DNA from: Nitrogeniibacter sp041600915
GTDB taxonomy: Bacteria; Pseudomonadota; Gammaproteobacteria; Burkholderiales; Rhodocyclaceae
Direction: 5' to 3'
NCBI GenBank assembly: GCA_041600915.1
Contig: JBFIJC010000085.1
Coordinates: 1-12,238 of the forward strand
DNA length: 12,238 nt
Shown: one piece after another, positions 1 to 5,758 of the stretch
Position numbering within the stretch: position 1 is the stretch's first letter
Layout of the letters: each line of letters starts with the position of its first letter
Notes under the pieces: generated by a model
The model's database searches: none
What the model was told of the DNA's origin: nothing
Seen by the model: only the letters and a program-made list of their open reading frames with translations
Translations under genes and position numbers: made by a program

Positions 1-6
1 AGCGGA

Positions 7-35
7 ATTATGTAGCAACAAATCCGCTTCGTCAA
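7..35 (-). promoter_or_regulatory. Second promoter (P2) of a leftward transcript leaving the window
   Basis: On the minus strand a -35 box TTGACG (30-35) and a -10 box CATAAT (7-12) are separated by 17 bases. Five of six bases match consensus in each box. It lies about 98 bp downstream of a stronger promoter with the same direction. Paired strong promoters with no reading frame between them are typical of bacterial rRNA operons, so a 16S rRNA leader probably starts just beyond base 1. That gene itself is not visible. Confidence 0.6.
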
Positions 36-104
36 CCCCCTCAAACTCGTTTCCGACTCCTTCGGGGGCCGCTCAAAACGCGTTTGCGTTCAAGCGAGGT
101 GCGA

Positions 105-132
105 ATTATAGACACCACAAAAAACCTGTCAA
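105..132 (-). promoter_or_regulatory. Consensus sigma-70 promoter (P1), probably of an rRNA operon
   Basis: The minus strand carries a perfect -35 box TTGACA (127-132) and a perfect -10 box TATAAT (105-110) with a 16-base spacer. The bases after the -10 box read TCGCACC; a GC-rich discriminator of this kind is known from stringently controlled rRNA and tRNA promoters. The -35 box begins only 10 bases beyond the tyrS stop codon, and no terminator is visible between them, so tyrS transcripts may read into this unit. An rRNA operon further left is an inference. Confidence 0.7.
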
Positions 133-142
133 CACCCAATCG

Positions 143-1342
143 CTACTTTATTTCCAGACGCGAAAAACGACGCTTGCCAACCTGGACGACAACGCGAGCC
201 CCAGCAGGCAGAACAGTCTCTTTGCTCGTCACTTTCTCGCCATCCAAACGAACCGCGCCTTGCTGAATCATCCGCAGCGCCTCTGAGGTGCTAGCCGTCA
301 GGCCCGCCTGCTTGAGCGCCTGCACAAGGAGGCAAGCCCCGCCTTCAGACGCAATCACCACTTCGGGCATGTCGTCAGGCAGTACGCCTCGCTGGAAGCG
401 AGCTTCAAATTCCTCATGCGCCGCAGTAGCCGCCGCAGCATCATGGAAGCGCGCCACCAGCTCCTTGGCGAGCTCAATCTTTACGTCGCGCGGATTGCGC
501 CCACCATCCACCTCACTTCGCAATCGCTCGATGTCCGCCGCCGACCGAAACGACAAAAGCTCAAAGTAGCGCCACATCAGCACATCCGAGATCGACATCA
601 GCTTGCCGAATATTTCCGAAGGGGGTTCATCAATCCCGATGTAATTGCCAAGCGATTTGGACATCTTGTTAACGCCGTCCAAGCCTTCCAGCAGCGGCAT
701 CATCAGAACGCACTGGGGCGCCTGCCCGTAGTCCTTTTGAAGCTCGCGCCCCACCAGGAGATTGAATTTCTGATCCGTCCCACCGAGCTCAACATCCGAC
801 TTCATCGCAACCGAGTCATAACCCTGACAGAGCGGGTAGAGAAATTCATGCACGGCAATCGATTGGTTGCTGGCGTAGCGCTTCGAAAAATCATCTCGCT
901 CCAGCATGCGCGCAACGGTGTAGTGCGACGAAAGCCGAAGCATGCCTGCAGCACCCAGCTCATTCATCCATGCCGAATTGAAACAGACCTCGGTGCGCGA
1001 CGGATCCAGGACTTTGTATACCTGCGCTTCATAGGTGCGGGCATTTTCGAGAATCTGCTCGCGCGACAAAGGCGGGCGGGTCGCATTCTTCCCACTGGGG
1101 TCGCCGATCATCCCGGTGAAGTCACCAATCAGGAACATGACGTGATGCCCGAGCTCTTGAAAATGGCGGAGCTTGTTCAATAACACCGTATGACCCAAAT
1201 GCAGGTCCGGCGCGGTTGGATCGAACCCGGCTTTAATCCTGAGGGGTCGCCCGGACTGCAACTTCGCAAGCATCTCCGACTCAACCAAAAGCTCATCAGC
1301 CCCCCGCTTGATCAATTCAAGCGCTGCACTTACATCACTCAT
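143..1342 (-). CDS. tyrS: Tyrosyl-tRNA synthetase
   Basis: Class I aminoacyl-tRNA synthetase that charges tRNA-Tyr with tyrosine in the cytoplasm. The 399-residue product is full length for the family. The HIGH motif appears as HLGH (residues 48-51) in the Rossmann catalytic domain. The second signature is KMSKS (226-230), which marks the TyrZ-like branch rather than the KFGKT version of E. coli TyrS. The C-terminal stretch of about residues 335-395 fits an S4 RNA-binding domain that holds the tRNA. The ATG at 1342 is preceded by AAGG (1350-1353) seven bases upstream. The gene diverges from the M23 peptidase gene with 78 bases between starts. No terminator follows the TAG stop; a strong same-direction promoter begins within 10 bases. 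Confidence 0.97.
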   Translation of the reverse strand: MSDVSAALELIKRGADELLVESEMLAKLQSGRPLRIKAGFDPTAPDLHLGHTVLLNKLRHFQELGHHVMFLIGDFTGMIGDPSGKNATRPPLSREQILENARTYEAQVYKVLDPSRTEVCFNSAWMNELGAAGMLRLSSHYTVARMLERDDFSKRYASNQSIAVHEFLYPLCQGYDSVAMKSDVELGGTDQKFNLLVGRELQKDYGQAPQCVLMMPLLEGLDGVNKMSKSLGNYIGIDEPPSEIFGKLMSISDVLMWRYFELLSFRSAADIERLRSEVDGGRNPRDVKIELAKELVARFHDAAAATAAHEEFEARFQRGVLPDDMPEVVIASEGGACLLVQALKQAGLTASTSEALRMIQQGAVRLDGEKVTSKETVLPAGARVVVQVGKRRFSRLEIK

Positions 1343-1359
1343 CCAAGTACCTTACAGTT

Positions 1360-1397
1360 TTGGTGTATCGAGTCGATACGCTTTTTGCTAGACTCGA
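1360..1397 (+). promoter_or_regulatory. Candidate M23-gene promoter with overlapping inverted repeats
   Basis: The short region between the divergent tyrS and M23 starts holds a perfect 7+1+7 palindrome, GTATCGAGTCGATAC (1365-1379). A second inverted repeat shares half of it: TCGAGTC (1368-1374) pairs with GACTCGA (1391-1397). An extended -10 element, TGC-TAGACT (1386-1394), overlaps the right arm, with a weak TTGGTG (1360-1365) as possible -35 at a long 23-base spacing. The two hairpins cannot form together. Either may be an operator or a leader structure; the promoter call itself is tentative. Confidence 0.35.
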
Positions 1398-1420
1398 AAA
1401 AATTTGTCGCCGGAGACGCC

Positions 1421-2740
1421 ATGCTTATCCGAAAGTCCAAAATTCTAGCCGATCAAGCCGATCAACGCGCGCCAAGACTGTCGCAACGATGGCTTTCGGT
1501 CGGCGTTGTCGGGGTATTGTCGCTTACGGTGGTCGCTGCCACAGCAGTCGCGCCGAACCAAACAGCCAGCATCTCGACGCAGCACATCACTGAAGCACTC
1601 GGAACGCCACAGTTCAGCATCGCGGCGAGTAGCGACCTCCCCTTCGTACACGAAGACCGCGTGCGCCGCGGCGACACGCTTGAAACAATCTTTCAACGAC
1701 TCGGTGTCAATGACGCAGAGGCCAGCCGCTTCATGCGCACGAGCGACGAAGGCCGACAGGCCCTCAGGCAGCTTCGCGCAGGCAAAACCGTCACGGCCAC
1801 TGTTGCACCCGATGGCAGCCTGCTAGATCTGACGCTACCCCAGACGCGCGGAGAAGACGTTTTCGCGCTAGAGCGTGATGGCGCCACTTTCAAAGCAAAG
1901 GCCGGCCAGAAAGCGCTGACCAGCATTGTTGAAATGCGCAGCGGCACCATTCGCCATTCGCTGTTTGGCGCAACCGAAGCTGCTGGACTGCCTGACGCTG
2001 TGGCCACGCGCCTGGCCGACCTCTTCGGCACGGAAATCGACTTTCGCACCGACCTGCGCAAAGACGATCGCTTTAGCGTCGTCTACGAAACGCTCGTTCA
2101 CGAAGACGGTCGCCAAAGTGGCATCGGCCGCGTTCTCGCCGCCGAGTTTGTGAACAAGGGGCGCAGGCATGCCGTTGTGTTGTATCGAGACGCGGACGGA
2201 CGCGAGGATTACTACTCGGAGGACGGGCGCAGCCTGAAACAAGCGTTTCTGCGCTTCCCCCTTGAATTCACTCGGGTTACGTCAGGTTTTTCCCAGCGCT
2301 TCCACCCGATTCTGAAGAAATGGCGTCAACACAAAGGCGTAGACTTTGGTGCGCCGTCCGGCAGCGCCATTAAGGCGACGTCAAACGGCACCATAGATTT
2401 TGTCGGCACAAAAGGCGGCTACGGCAAGGTCGTGATCATTCGCCATCGAGACAAGATCACCACGCTTTACGCTCACATGCAAGGTTTCGCGAGCGGGCTG
2501 CGCAAAGGCGCTGCAGTGACTCAGGGCGACATCATTGGCTACGTCGGTCAGACTGGCTGGGCGACCGGCCCGCATCTGCACTACGAATTCCGCGTCAGCG
2601 ACACCGCCAAAGACCCTATGTCGATCGCTCTGCCGACCGCAACACCGCTCTCCAAGTCGGAGCTGCTTGCGTTCAATGCGGCGACCAAAATGTATCGCAA
2701 GCGCATCGAGCTTCTGAACCCCGAGCGCGAAATCAACTAA
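1421..2740 (+). CDS. M23-family murein endopeptidase (MepM-like), membrane anchored
   Basis: A predicted zinc D,D-endopeptidase of the LytM/M23 family, which cuts peptide cross-links in peptidoglycan so that the wall can expand. The 439-residue product has a cytoplasmic basic start and a transmembrane helix at about 25-45. An OapA/LysM-like module follows (about 79-100, VRRGDTLETIFQRLGV). The M23 domain spans about 280-400. The zinc and catalytic residues are all present: H304 and D308 (HKGVD), H352 (YAHM), H385 and H387 (HLH), so it should be active. The ATG at 1421 was chosen because GGAGA (1412-1416) lies just upstream. The frame stays open back to 1190, but that stretch lies opposite tyrS. 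In several betaproteobacteria anmK follows a gene like this (recollection); here a terminator follows. Confidence 0.93.
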   Translation: MLIRKSKILADQADQRAPRLSQRWLSVGVVGVLSLTVVAATAVAPNQTASISTQHITEALGTPQFSIAASSDLPFVHEDRVRRGDTLETIFQRLGVNDAEASRFMRTSDEGRQALRQLRAGKTVTATVAPDGSLLDLTLPQTRGEDVFALERDGATFKAKAGQKALTSIVEMRSGTIRHSLFGATEAAGLPDAVATRLADLFGTEIDFRTDLRKDDRFSVVYETLVHEDGRQSGIGRVLAAEFVNKGRRHAVVLYRDADGREDYYSEDGRSLKQAFLRFPLEFTRVTSGFSQRFHPILKKWRQHKGVDFGAPSGSAIKATSNGTIDFVGTKGGYGKVVIIRHRDKITTLYAHMQGFASGLRKGAAVTQGDIIGYVGQTGWATGPHLHYEFRVSDTAKDPMSIALPTATPLSKSELLAFNAATKMYRKRIELLNPEREIN

Positions 2741-2754
2741 GCTCGCAAGCCGTC

Positions 2755-2803
2755 AAACACTTCGGGCCTGCCGTTTCTGAAACGGCAGGCCCGAAGTGCT
2801 TTT
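2755..2803. terminator. Bidirectional intrinsic terminator between M23 gene and erpA
   Basis: A perfect 19-bp inverted repeat (arms 2758-2776 and 2780-2798) with a CTG triloop. On the plus strand it is followed by CTTTT, ending M23-gene transcripts. On the minus strand the sequence after the hairpin is rich in T (complement of 2755-2757), so it can also stop erpA transcripts. It lies in the 83-base gap between two convergent stop codons, where a shared terminator is expected. Confidence 0.92.
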
Positions 2804-2823
2804 CAGGTGTCGTGCTTCGGCAA

Positions 2824-3177
2824 TCAGACCGAAAAGGACGAACCACACCCGCAGGTAGTCGATGCGTTAGGGTTGCGAATCACAAACTGCGCACCCTCAA
2901 GACCTTCCGAGTAGTCGATTTCAGCGCCCACAAGGTACTGGTAGCTCATCGGGTCGACCAGCAGCGTCACGCCATTCTTTACCATAGCGGTGTCGTCTTC
3001 GGCCACTTCCTCATCAAAGGTGAAGCCGTACTGAAATCCAGAGCAGCCACCGCCGCTCACGAAGACACGAAGCTTCAAAGCCTCGTTGCCCTCTTCTTCA
3101 ATCAGTTCCTTAACCTTGTTGGCCGCACTGTCGGTGAAGACCAAAAGATCACCCAAGTCAGTCGCAGTTGCTTCCAT
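2824..3177 (-). CDS. erpA: Iron-sulfur cluster insertion protein ErpA (A-type carrier)
   Basis: A-type carrier that receives Fe-S clusters from the assembly machinery and passes them to apo-proteins, including enzymes of isoprenoid synthesis and respiration. The 117-residue product is a single HesB/IscA-fold domain. The three cluster-ligand cysteines are present: C45 (GGGCSGF) and C109 and C111 near the end (CGCGSSF). The tyrosine- and acid-rich middle resembles ErpA more than IscA. The ATG at 3177 has GGAGAG (3181-3186) immediately upstream; an in-frame TTG at 3210 would add 11 residues but has no such signal. The gene stands alone: a terminator separates it from rpsI upstream and a bidirectional one follows it. 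The 131 bases between the upstream terminator and the start must hold its promoter, but I see no convincing -35/-10 pair there. Confidence 0.93.
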   Translation of the reverse strand: MEATATDLGDLLVFTDSAANKVKELIEEEGNEALKLRVFVSGGGCSGFQYGFTFDEEVAEDDTAMVKNGVTLLVDPMSYQYLVGAEIDYSEGLEGAQFVIRNPNASTTCGCGSSFSV

Positions 3178-3308
3178 TATCTCTCCAGGGGATGTTGAGG
3201 CCTGGTGCAAATCGCGCGCCCAAACCTTCTAGCAGTAAGTAGACGTTAGCGCATCGGCAAGAGTTCCGCCAGCGCACGCGACAGCCGTCAAAACTGCCGG
3301 CCACAATG

Positions 3309-3336
3309 ACAAAAGCCGCCCGGAGGCGGCTCTTGT
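3309..3336 (-). terminator. Intrinsic terminator of the rplM-rpsI operon
   Basis: On the minus strand, 13 bases after the rpsI stop codon, a 12-bp stem (3325-3336 with 3309-3320, one G-T pair) encloses a TCCG loop. The core AGCCGCC/GGCGGCT is followed by TTTTGT, forming the T-tract. This is a standard Rho-independent terminator and separates the ribosomal operon from erpA. Confidence 0.9.
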
Positions 3337-3349
3337 GAACTCGGAACGA

Positions 3350-3742
3350 TTAACGCTTCGAGAACTGCTTCCGGCGACGTGCCTTGTGGAAGCCGACTTT
3401 CTTACGTTCGACTTCACGAGCATCGCGAGTCACAAAACCGGCGCGGCGAAGATCGCCCTTCAGCTCGGCATTGTAGTCGATCAGCGCACGGGTAATACCG
3501 TGGCGAACCGCACCTGCCTGACCCGACTCACCGCCACCATCGACGTTCACCATGATGTCGAAAGTGGTTTCGTTGCTCGTCAGAACCAGCGGCTGGCGCA
3601 CGATCATGCGGCCCGTTTCGCGGGAAAAGAATTGATCTACCGGCTTGCCGTTGACAACGATGTTGCCACTGCCAGCCTTCATGAAAACACGCGCCACCGC
3701 ACTCTTGCGACGCCCCGTGCCGTAGTTATAGGTCACAGCCAT
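3350..3742 (-). CDS. rpsI: 30S ribosomal protein S9
   Basis: Small-subunit ribosomal protein whose C-terminal tail reaches the P-site tRNA in the 30S head. The product is 130 residues, the usual bacterial length, and starts MAVTYNYGTGRRKSAVARV. The FSRETGRM motif sits near residue 40. The extended basic tail ends in QFSKR, the universally conserved C-terminal Lys-Arg. The ATG at 3742 is preceded by AGGAG (3750-3754) seven bases upstream. The gene lies 14 bases behind rplM in the conserved rplM-rpsI operon, and its ribosome-binding site occupies that gap, so the two are presumably translated from one message. A terminator follows directly. Confidence 0.98.
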   Translation of the reverse strand: MAVTYNYGTGRRKSAVARVFMKAGSGNIVVNGKPVDQFFSRETGRMIVRQPLVLTSNETTFDIMVNVDGGGESGQAGAVRHGITRALIDYNAELKGDLRRAGFVTRDAREVERKKVGFHKARRRKQFSKR

Positions 3743-3756
3743 TTGGAGGCTCCTGC

Positions 3757-4185
3757 TTAGATGTCGAGAACTTGCGGTTGCTGAGCCGTATGCGGATGCT
3801 CGGTACCGGCATAGCACTTGAGCTTCTTCAGCATTGCGTAACCCAGCGGACCTTTCGGCAACATGCCTTTGACGGCGAGCTCAAGCACGCGACCGGGCTT
3901 GCGCTGCTGCAGCTTGGTAAAGCTGGTTTCGTACAGACCACCGGGGTAACCCGAGTGGCGATAGTACTTCTTGTCTTCGGCTTTATTGCCGGTGACACGA
4001 ATCTTGTCCACGTTGACGACCACGATAAAATCACCGGTGTCCACGTGAGGGGTAAAGATCGGCTTGTGCTTGCCGCGCAGGCGACGGGCCACCTCGGCAG
4101 CGAGACGGCCAAGCACTTTGTCCGTCGCATCAACGACGAACCAGCCCCGCTGAACTTCATGCGGCTTGGCAGAGAAGGTTTTCAT
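3757..4185 (-). CDS. rplM: 50S ribosomal protein L13
   Basis: Early-assembling large-subunit protein that binds 23S rRNA. The 142-residue product matches the usual length and begins MKTFSAKP. Recognisable family stretches are the WFVVDATDKVLGRLA N-terminus, the YYRHSGYPGG segment in the middle, and GMLPKGPLG with PHTAQQP towards the end. The ATG at 4185 has AAGGAA (4191-4196) five bases upstream. It is the first gene of the rplM-rpsI operon; a TTGACA-type promoter lies about 60 bases upstream, leaving a leader of roughly 55 nt. Autogenous control by L13 is known in E. coli, but I cannot show a matching site here. Confidence 0.98.
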   Translation of the reverse strand: MKTFSAKPHEVQRGWFVVDATDKVLGRLAAEVARRLRGKHKPIFTPHVDTGDFIVVVNVDKIRVTGNKAEDKKYYRHSGYPGGLYETSFTKLQQRKPGRVLELAVKGMLPKGPLGYAMLKKLKCYAGTEHPHTAQQPQVLDI

Positions 4186-4247
4186 GTTTGTTCCTTGTTT
4201 TCTCGTCAGGCCTTCTGTCTCGACGGCCACCGAATAGAAAGCCGCCA

Positions 4248-4277
4248 ATCCTAAACGAGCCACCCAACAAGTGTCAA
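4248..4277 (-). promoter_or_regulatory. Promoter of the rplM-rpsI operon
   Basis: On the minus strand a perfect -35 box TTGACA (4272-4277) and a -10 box TAGGAT (4248-4253, four of six consensus bases) are 18 bases apart. An A/T-rich stretch directly upstream (about 4278-4290) could act as an UP element, as expected for a strong ribosomal-protein promoter. The predicted start near 4241 gives a leader of about 55 nt before rplM. Confidence 0.72.
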
Positions 4278-4311
4278 TGATATTTTTTCGTTGTCGCCAC
4301 GAACGGCATGC

Positions 4312-4340
4312 AAAAAAAACGCAGCCGGGCAGGCTGCGTT
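4312..4340 (-). terminator. Intrinsic terminator of the candidate small RNA
   Basis: On the minus strand a perfect 9-bp stem AACGCAGCC/GGCTGCGTT (4340-4332 with 4326-4318) with a five-base TGCCC loop runs into eight uninterrupted T residues (4319-4312). It points away from rplM's upstream neighbour and ends no protein gene: there is none on the minus strand between here and coq7. This is the main reason for placing an RNA gene here. Long T-tracts behind GC-rich stems also suit Hfq binding. Confidence 0.9.
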
Positions 4341-4418
4341 AAATCCACACCAAAGGAGGAGGGTGGAGGAGACAATCTGGAGACCGGGTGCCGCTGGCAC
4401 TCATCAATCTCGAACGGT
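4312..4418 (-). ncRNA. Candidate small RNA with two anti-Shine-Dalgarno motifs
   Basis: A stand-alone transcription unit of about 107 nt on the minus strand, with its own promoter and terminator and no credible reading frame. Three stem-loops can be drawn. SL1 is GTGCC-AGC-GGCAC (4400 down to 4388). SL2 has a CACC/GGTG stem (4365-4362 with 4351-4348) and shows CTCCTCCTTT in its 10-nt loop. SL3 is the terminator. CTCCTCC occurs twice (4371-4365 and 4361-4355), three bases apart, and is complementary to the core of strong ribosome-binding sites. CU-rich anti-SD loops are known from several proteobacterial small RNAs. From memory, a family of betaproteobacterial 'toxic small RNA' has this three-hairpin design; I could not check it. 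Function in mRNA silencing is inferred. Confidence 0.75.
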
Positions 4419-4422
4419 TCCA

Positions 4423-4451
4423 ATTATCTTCGACGACCCGCGCTCCTGCAA
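4423..4451 (-). promoter_or_regulatory. Promoter of the candidate small RNA
   Basis: On the minus strand -35 TTGCAG (4446-4451) and -10 GATAAT (4423-4428, five of six consensus bases) are separated by exactly 17 bases. The predicted start falls near 4418-4416, about 105 nt before the terminator's T-tract. The pair matches the terminator in strand and distance. Confidence 0.65.
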
Positions 4452-4474
4452 GCGGTTTTTGTGCATTGCGTCAT

Positions 4475-4502
4475 AAATGTTTCGATCTCGATATAAACAT
4501 TT
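4475..4502. repeat. AT-rich inverted repeat upstream of the small-RNA promoter
   Basis: Perfect 8-base arms AAATGTTT (4475-4482) and AAACATTT (4495-4502) flank 12 bases that contain CGAT twice. It starts 24 bases upstream of the small RNA's -35 box, where an activator could bind. A run of T residues follows on the plus strand, but the stem has a single G-C pair and no plus-strand gene ends here, so an operator is likelier than a terminator. Confidence 0.4.
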
Positions 4503-4555
4503 TTTATGGCTTCGAACGCCGTTGAACGCCTGATTTTTTTAACGATTCGGAGATC

Positions 4556-4588
4556 CTTGGGCGCTGCCACCCGGAATGGCCGCCCAAG
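4556..4588. other. Hairpin without T-tract ahead of the OsmC-like gene
   Basis: CTTGGGCG (4556-4563) pairs with CGCCCAAG (4581-4588), and GCCA (4566-4569) with TGGC (4577-4580), giving 12 bp with a two-base bulge. No T-run follows on either strand, so it is not a standard terminator. It lies upstream of the likely OsmC-gene transcription start. Between it and the AT-rich repeat there is only a doubled GAACGCC (4514-4530) and a T-run (4534-4540). Confidence 0.45.
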
Positions 4589-4635
4589 AAATTGTGCATC
4601 GCATCATCGCGGCTGCGCAAGCGCCGATTCCGTGT

Positions 4636-4644
4636 TGGTAGAAT
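4636..4644 (+). promoter_or_regulatory. Extended -10 promoter of the OsmC-like gene
   Basis: TGG-TAGAAT (4636-4644) fits an extended -10 element; TAGAAT matches consensus at five of six bases. No good -35 box lies 16-18 bases upstream, which an extended -10 can tolerate. Predicted start near 4651, giving a leader of about 55 nt. Confidence 0.4.
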
Positions 4645-4705
4645 TGCGCTCCCAGGCTGCGCCGACATTGGGCAACGCCGCGCGAACGTGACAAGGAATC
4701 GACGT

Positions 4706-5140
4706 ATGGAATGCTTAGTGAAGTGGGTTGGAGGTGCGAGCTTTCTCGCTGAAACCGGCAGCGGTCACACCGTGGTCATGGATGGCGCACCCGAAGCCGG
4801 CGGCCGCAACCTTGCGCCTCGCCCTATGGAGATGCTGCTGGTTGGCGCAGGTGGATGCACGGCGTTCGACGTCATGCTCATCCTGAAACGCGGGCGCCAC
4901 CCGGTAACGGACTGCCAGGTGAAGATTCAGGCCGAGCGCGCAGAAACCGACCCCAAGGTGTTTACGCGGCTGCACTACCACTATGTCGTCAGCGGAGACG
5001 GGCTCAAGCCCAGCGCCGTTGAGCGCGCCGTTCACATGTCTGCCGAGAAATATTGCTCTGCCTCGATCATGCTCGGCCAGACGGCCGAGGTGAGCCACAC
5101 ATGGGAGATCATTGATCTGGGGGCGACTCAGACCCAGTAA
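4706..5140 (+). CDS. OsmC-family protein (YhfA-like)
   Basis: A small alpha/beta protein of the OsmC/Ohr superfamily, whose characterised members reduce organic or fatty-acid hydroperoxides through two cysteines. The 144-residue product carries both: C51 in VGAGGCTAFDVMLIL and C117 in EKYCSASIML, the expected helix positions. The charged MECLVKWVGGASF N-terminus and the overall length resemble the YhfA-like branch, whose function is not established, more than true Ohr. ATG 4706 is preceded by AAGGA (4693-4697) eight bases upstream; the frame is open further back without a comparable signal. Its last 13 bases overlap the end of coq7 on the other strand, so no terminator separates the pair. Peroxidase activity is an inference. 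Confidence 0.9.
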   Translation: MECLVKWVGGASFLAETGSGHTVVMDGAPEAGGRNLAPRPMEMLLVGAGGCTAFDVMLILKRGRHPVTDCQVKIQAERAETDPKVFTRLHYHYVVSGDGLKPSAVERAVHMSAEKYCSASIMLGQTAEVSHTWEIIDLGATQTQ

Positions 5141-5748
5141 GCCGTCGTGGTCATGATGCGCGAAGCCCCGCGCATCGCAGAGCAGACCGTGGCCGGTAGC
5201 GGCACACCCCCTAGGGCGAGCGCCTTGTCGGCATGCTCGCTCTCGTCAATCATCATCTGCGTCACGATGGCACGCGAACGCGCATCTTCTTCAGGAAGTT
5301 GTGTCAGGTGCGACTTGAGGTGCGACTCAACCTGACGCTCGGTCTCAGCAAGAAACCCCAGGTTCCACGCCTCGCCAAACTTTCCCGCGAGCATCCCGAT
5401 CGTCAGTGCTCCGCCGTACCACAAGGGGTTGAGAAGGCTTTTGCGCCCCCCCAGCTCCCGAATACGGTGCTCCGTCCATGCCAGATGCTCGGTCTCTTCG
5501 TCGGCCGCCTGGCGCAACGCAAGCGTCACGTCTGGCTGCCGAGACATCAACGCCTGCCCTTGATACAAGGCCTGGGCGCAAATCTCGCCAACGTGGTTGA
5601 TGCGCATCAGCGCCGCTGCGCGCTGCCGCTCGGCATCGGCCAGCATGACTTCGGGCAAATCAGCACCCGGCAAGGGGCGTTGACTGACTGCCGGCGCAAA
5701 AACCGTCCTCAGGGCACGGTCGACGTGGAGAATCAAGGTATCGATCAT
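5128..5748 (-). CDS. coq7: Demethoxyubiquinone hydroxylase Coq7 (di-iron)
   Basis: Catalyses the last hydroxylation of the ubiquinone ring (2-polyprenyl-3-methyl-6-methoxy-1,4-benzoquinol hydroxylase) at the inner membrane. The 206-residue product has the ferritin-like four-helix plan with both EXXH pairs: E85/H88 (EETEH) and E169/H172 (ESEH). Lone glutamates supply the rest: E55 (NHVGE) and one of E135/E137 (AETER). A hydrophobic segment near 110-122 (YGGALTIGMLAG) fits the membrane-facing part. ATG 5748 follows GAGG by four bases and lies 10 bases behind the lipoprotein stop codon, so it is the last gene of the rppH operon. Its end overlaps the convergent OsmC-like gene by 13 bases. Many Betaproteobacteria use Coq7 where E. 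coli uses UbiF. Confidence 0.95.
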   Translation of the reverse strand: MIDTLILHVDRALRTVFAPAVSQRPLPGADLPEVMLADAERQRAAALMRINHVGEICAQALYQGQALMSRQPDVTLALRQAADEETEHLAWTEHRIRELGGRKSLLNPLWYGGALTIGMLAGKFGEAWNLGFLAETERQVESHLKSHLTQLPEEDARSRAIVTQMMIDESEHADKALALGGVPLPATVCSAMRGASRIMTTTAYWV

Positions 5749-5758
5749 GGTGCCTCGC

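Noticed and set aside
1190..1420. 77-codon upstream extension of the M23 peptidase frame
   Set aside because: Most of it lies antisense to the tyrS start region. It shows no signal-peptide or domain sense, and the ATG at 1421 has a ribosome-binding site and leads straight into a membrane anchor.
3178..3210. Earlier TTG start for erpA
   Set aside because: No ribosome-binding site precedes it, whereas GGAGAG lies directly before ATG 3177. The added residues are not typical of ErpA.
3772..4254. Plus-strand open frame of 160 codons opposite rplM
   Set aside because: It is the antisense shadow of an intact, conserved ribosomal protein gene and has no start signal.
4312..4319. A8 run as a phase-variable tract
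   Set aside because: It is not inside a coding or promoter element and is fully explained as the T-tract of a minus-strand terminator.
4475..4507. Plus-strand terminator made of the AT-rich repeat and T-run
   Set aside because: The stem has only one G-C pair and a 12-base loop, and no plus-strand gene ends upstream of it.
4592..4705. Earlier start for the OsmC-like gene adding 38 residues
   Set aside because: The added segment is Arg-rich without family similarity and contains the likely promoter; ATG 4706 has AAGGA at good spacing.
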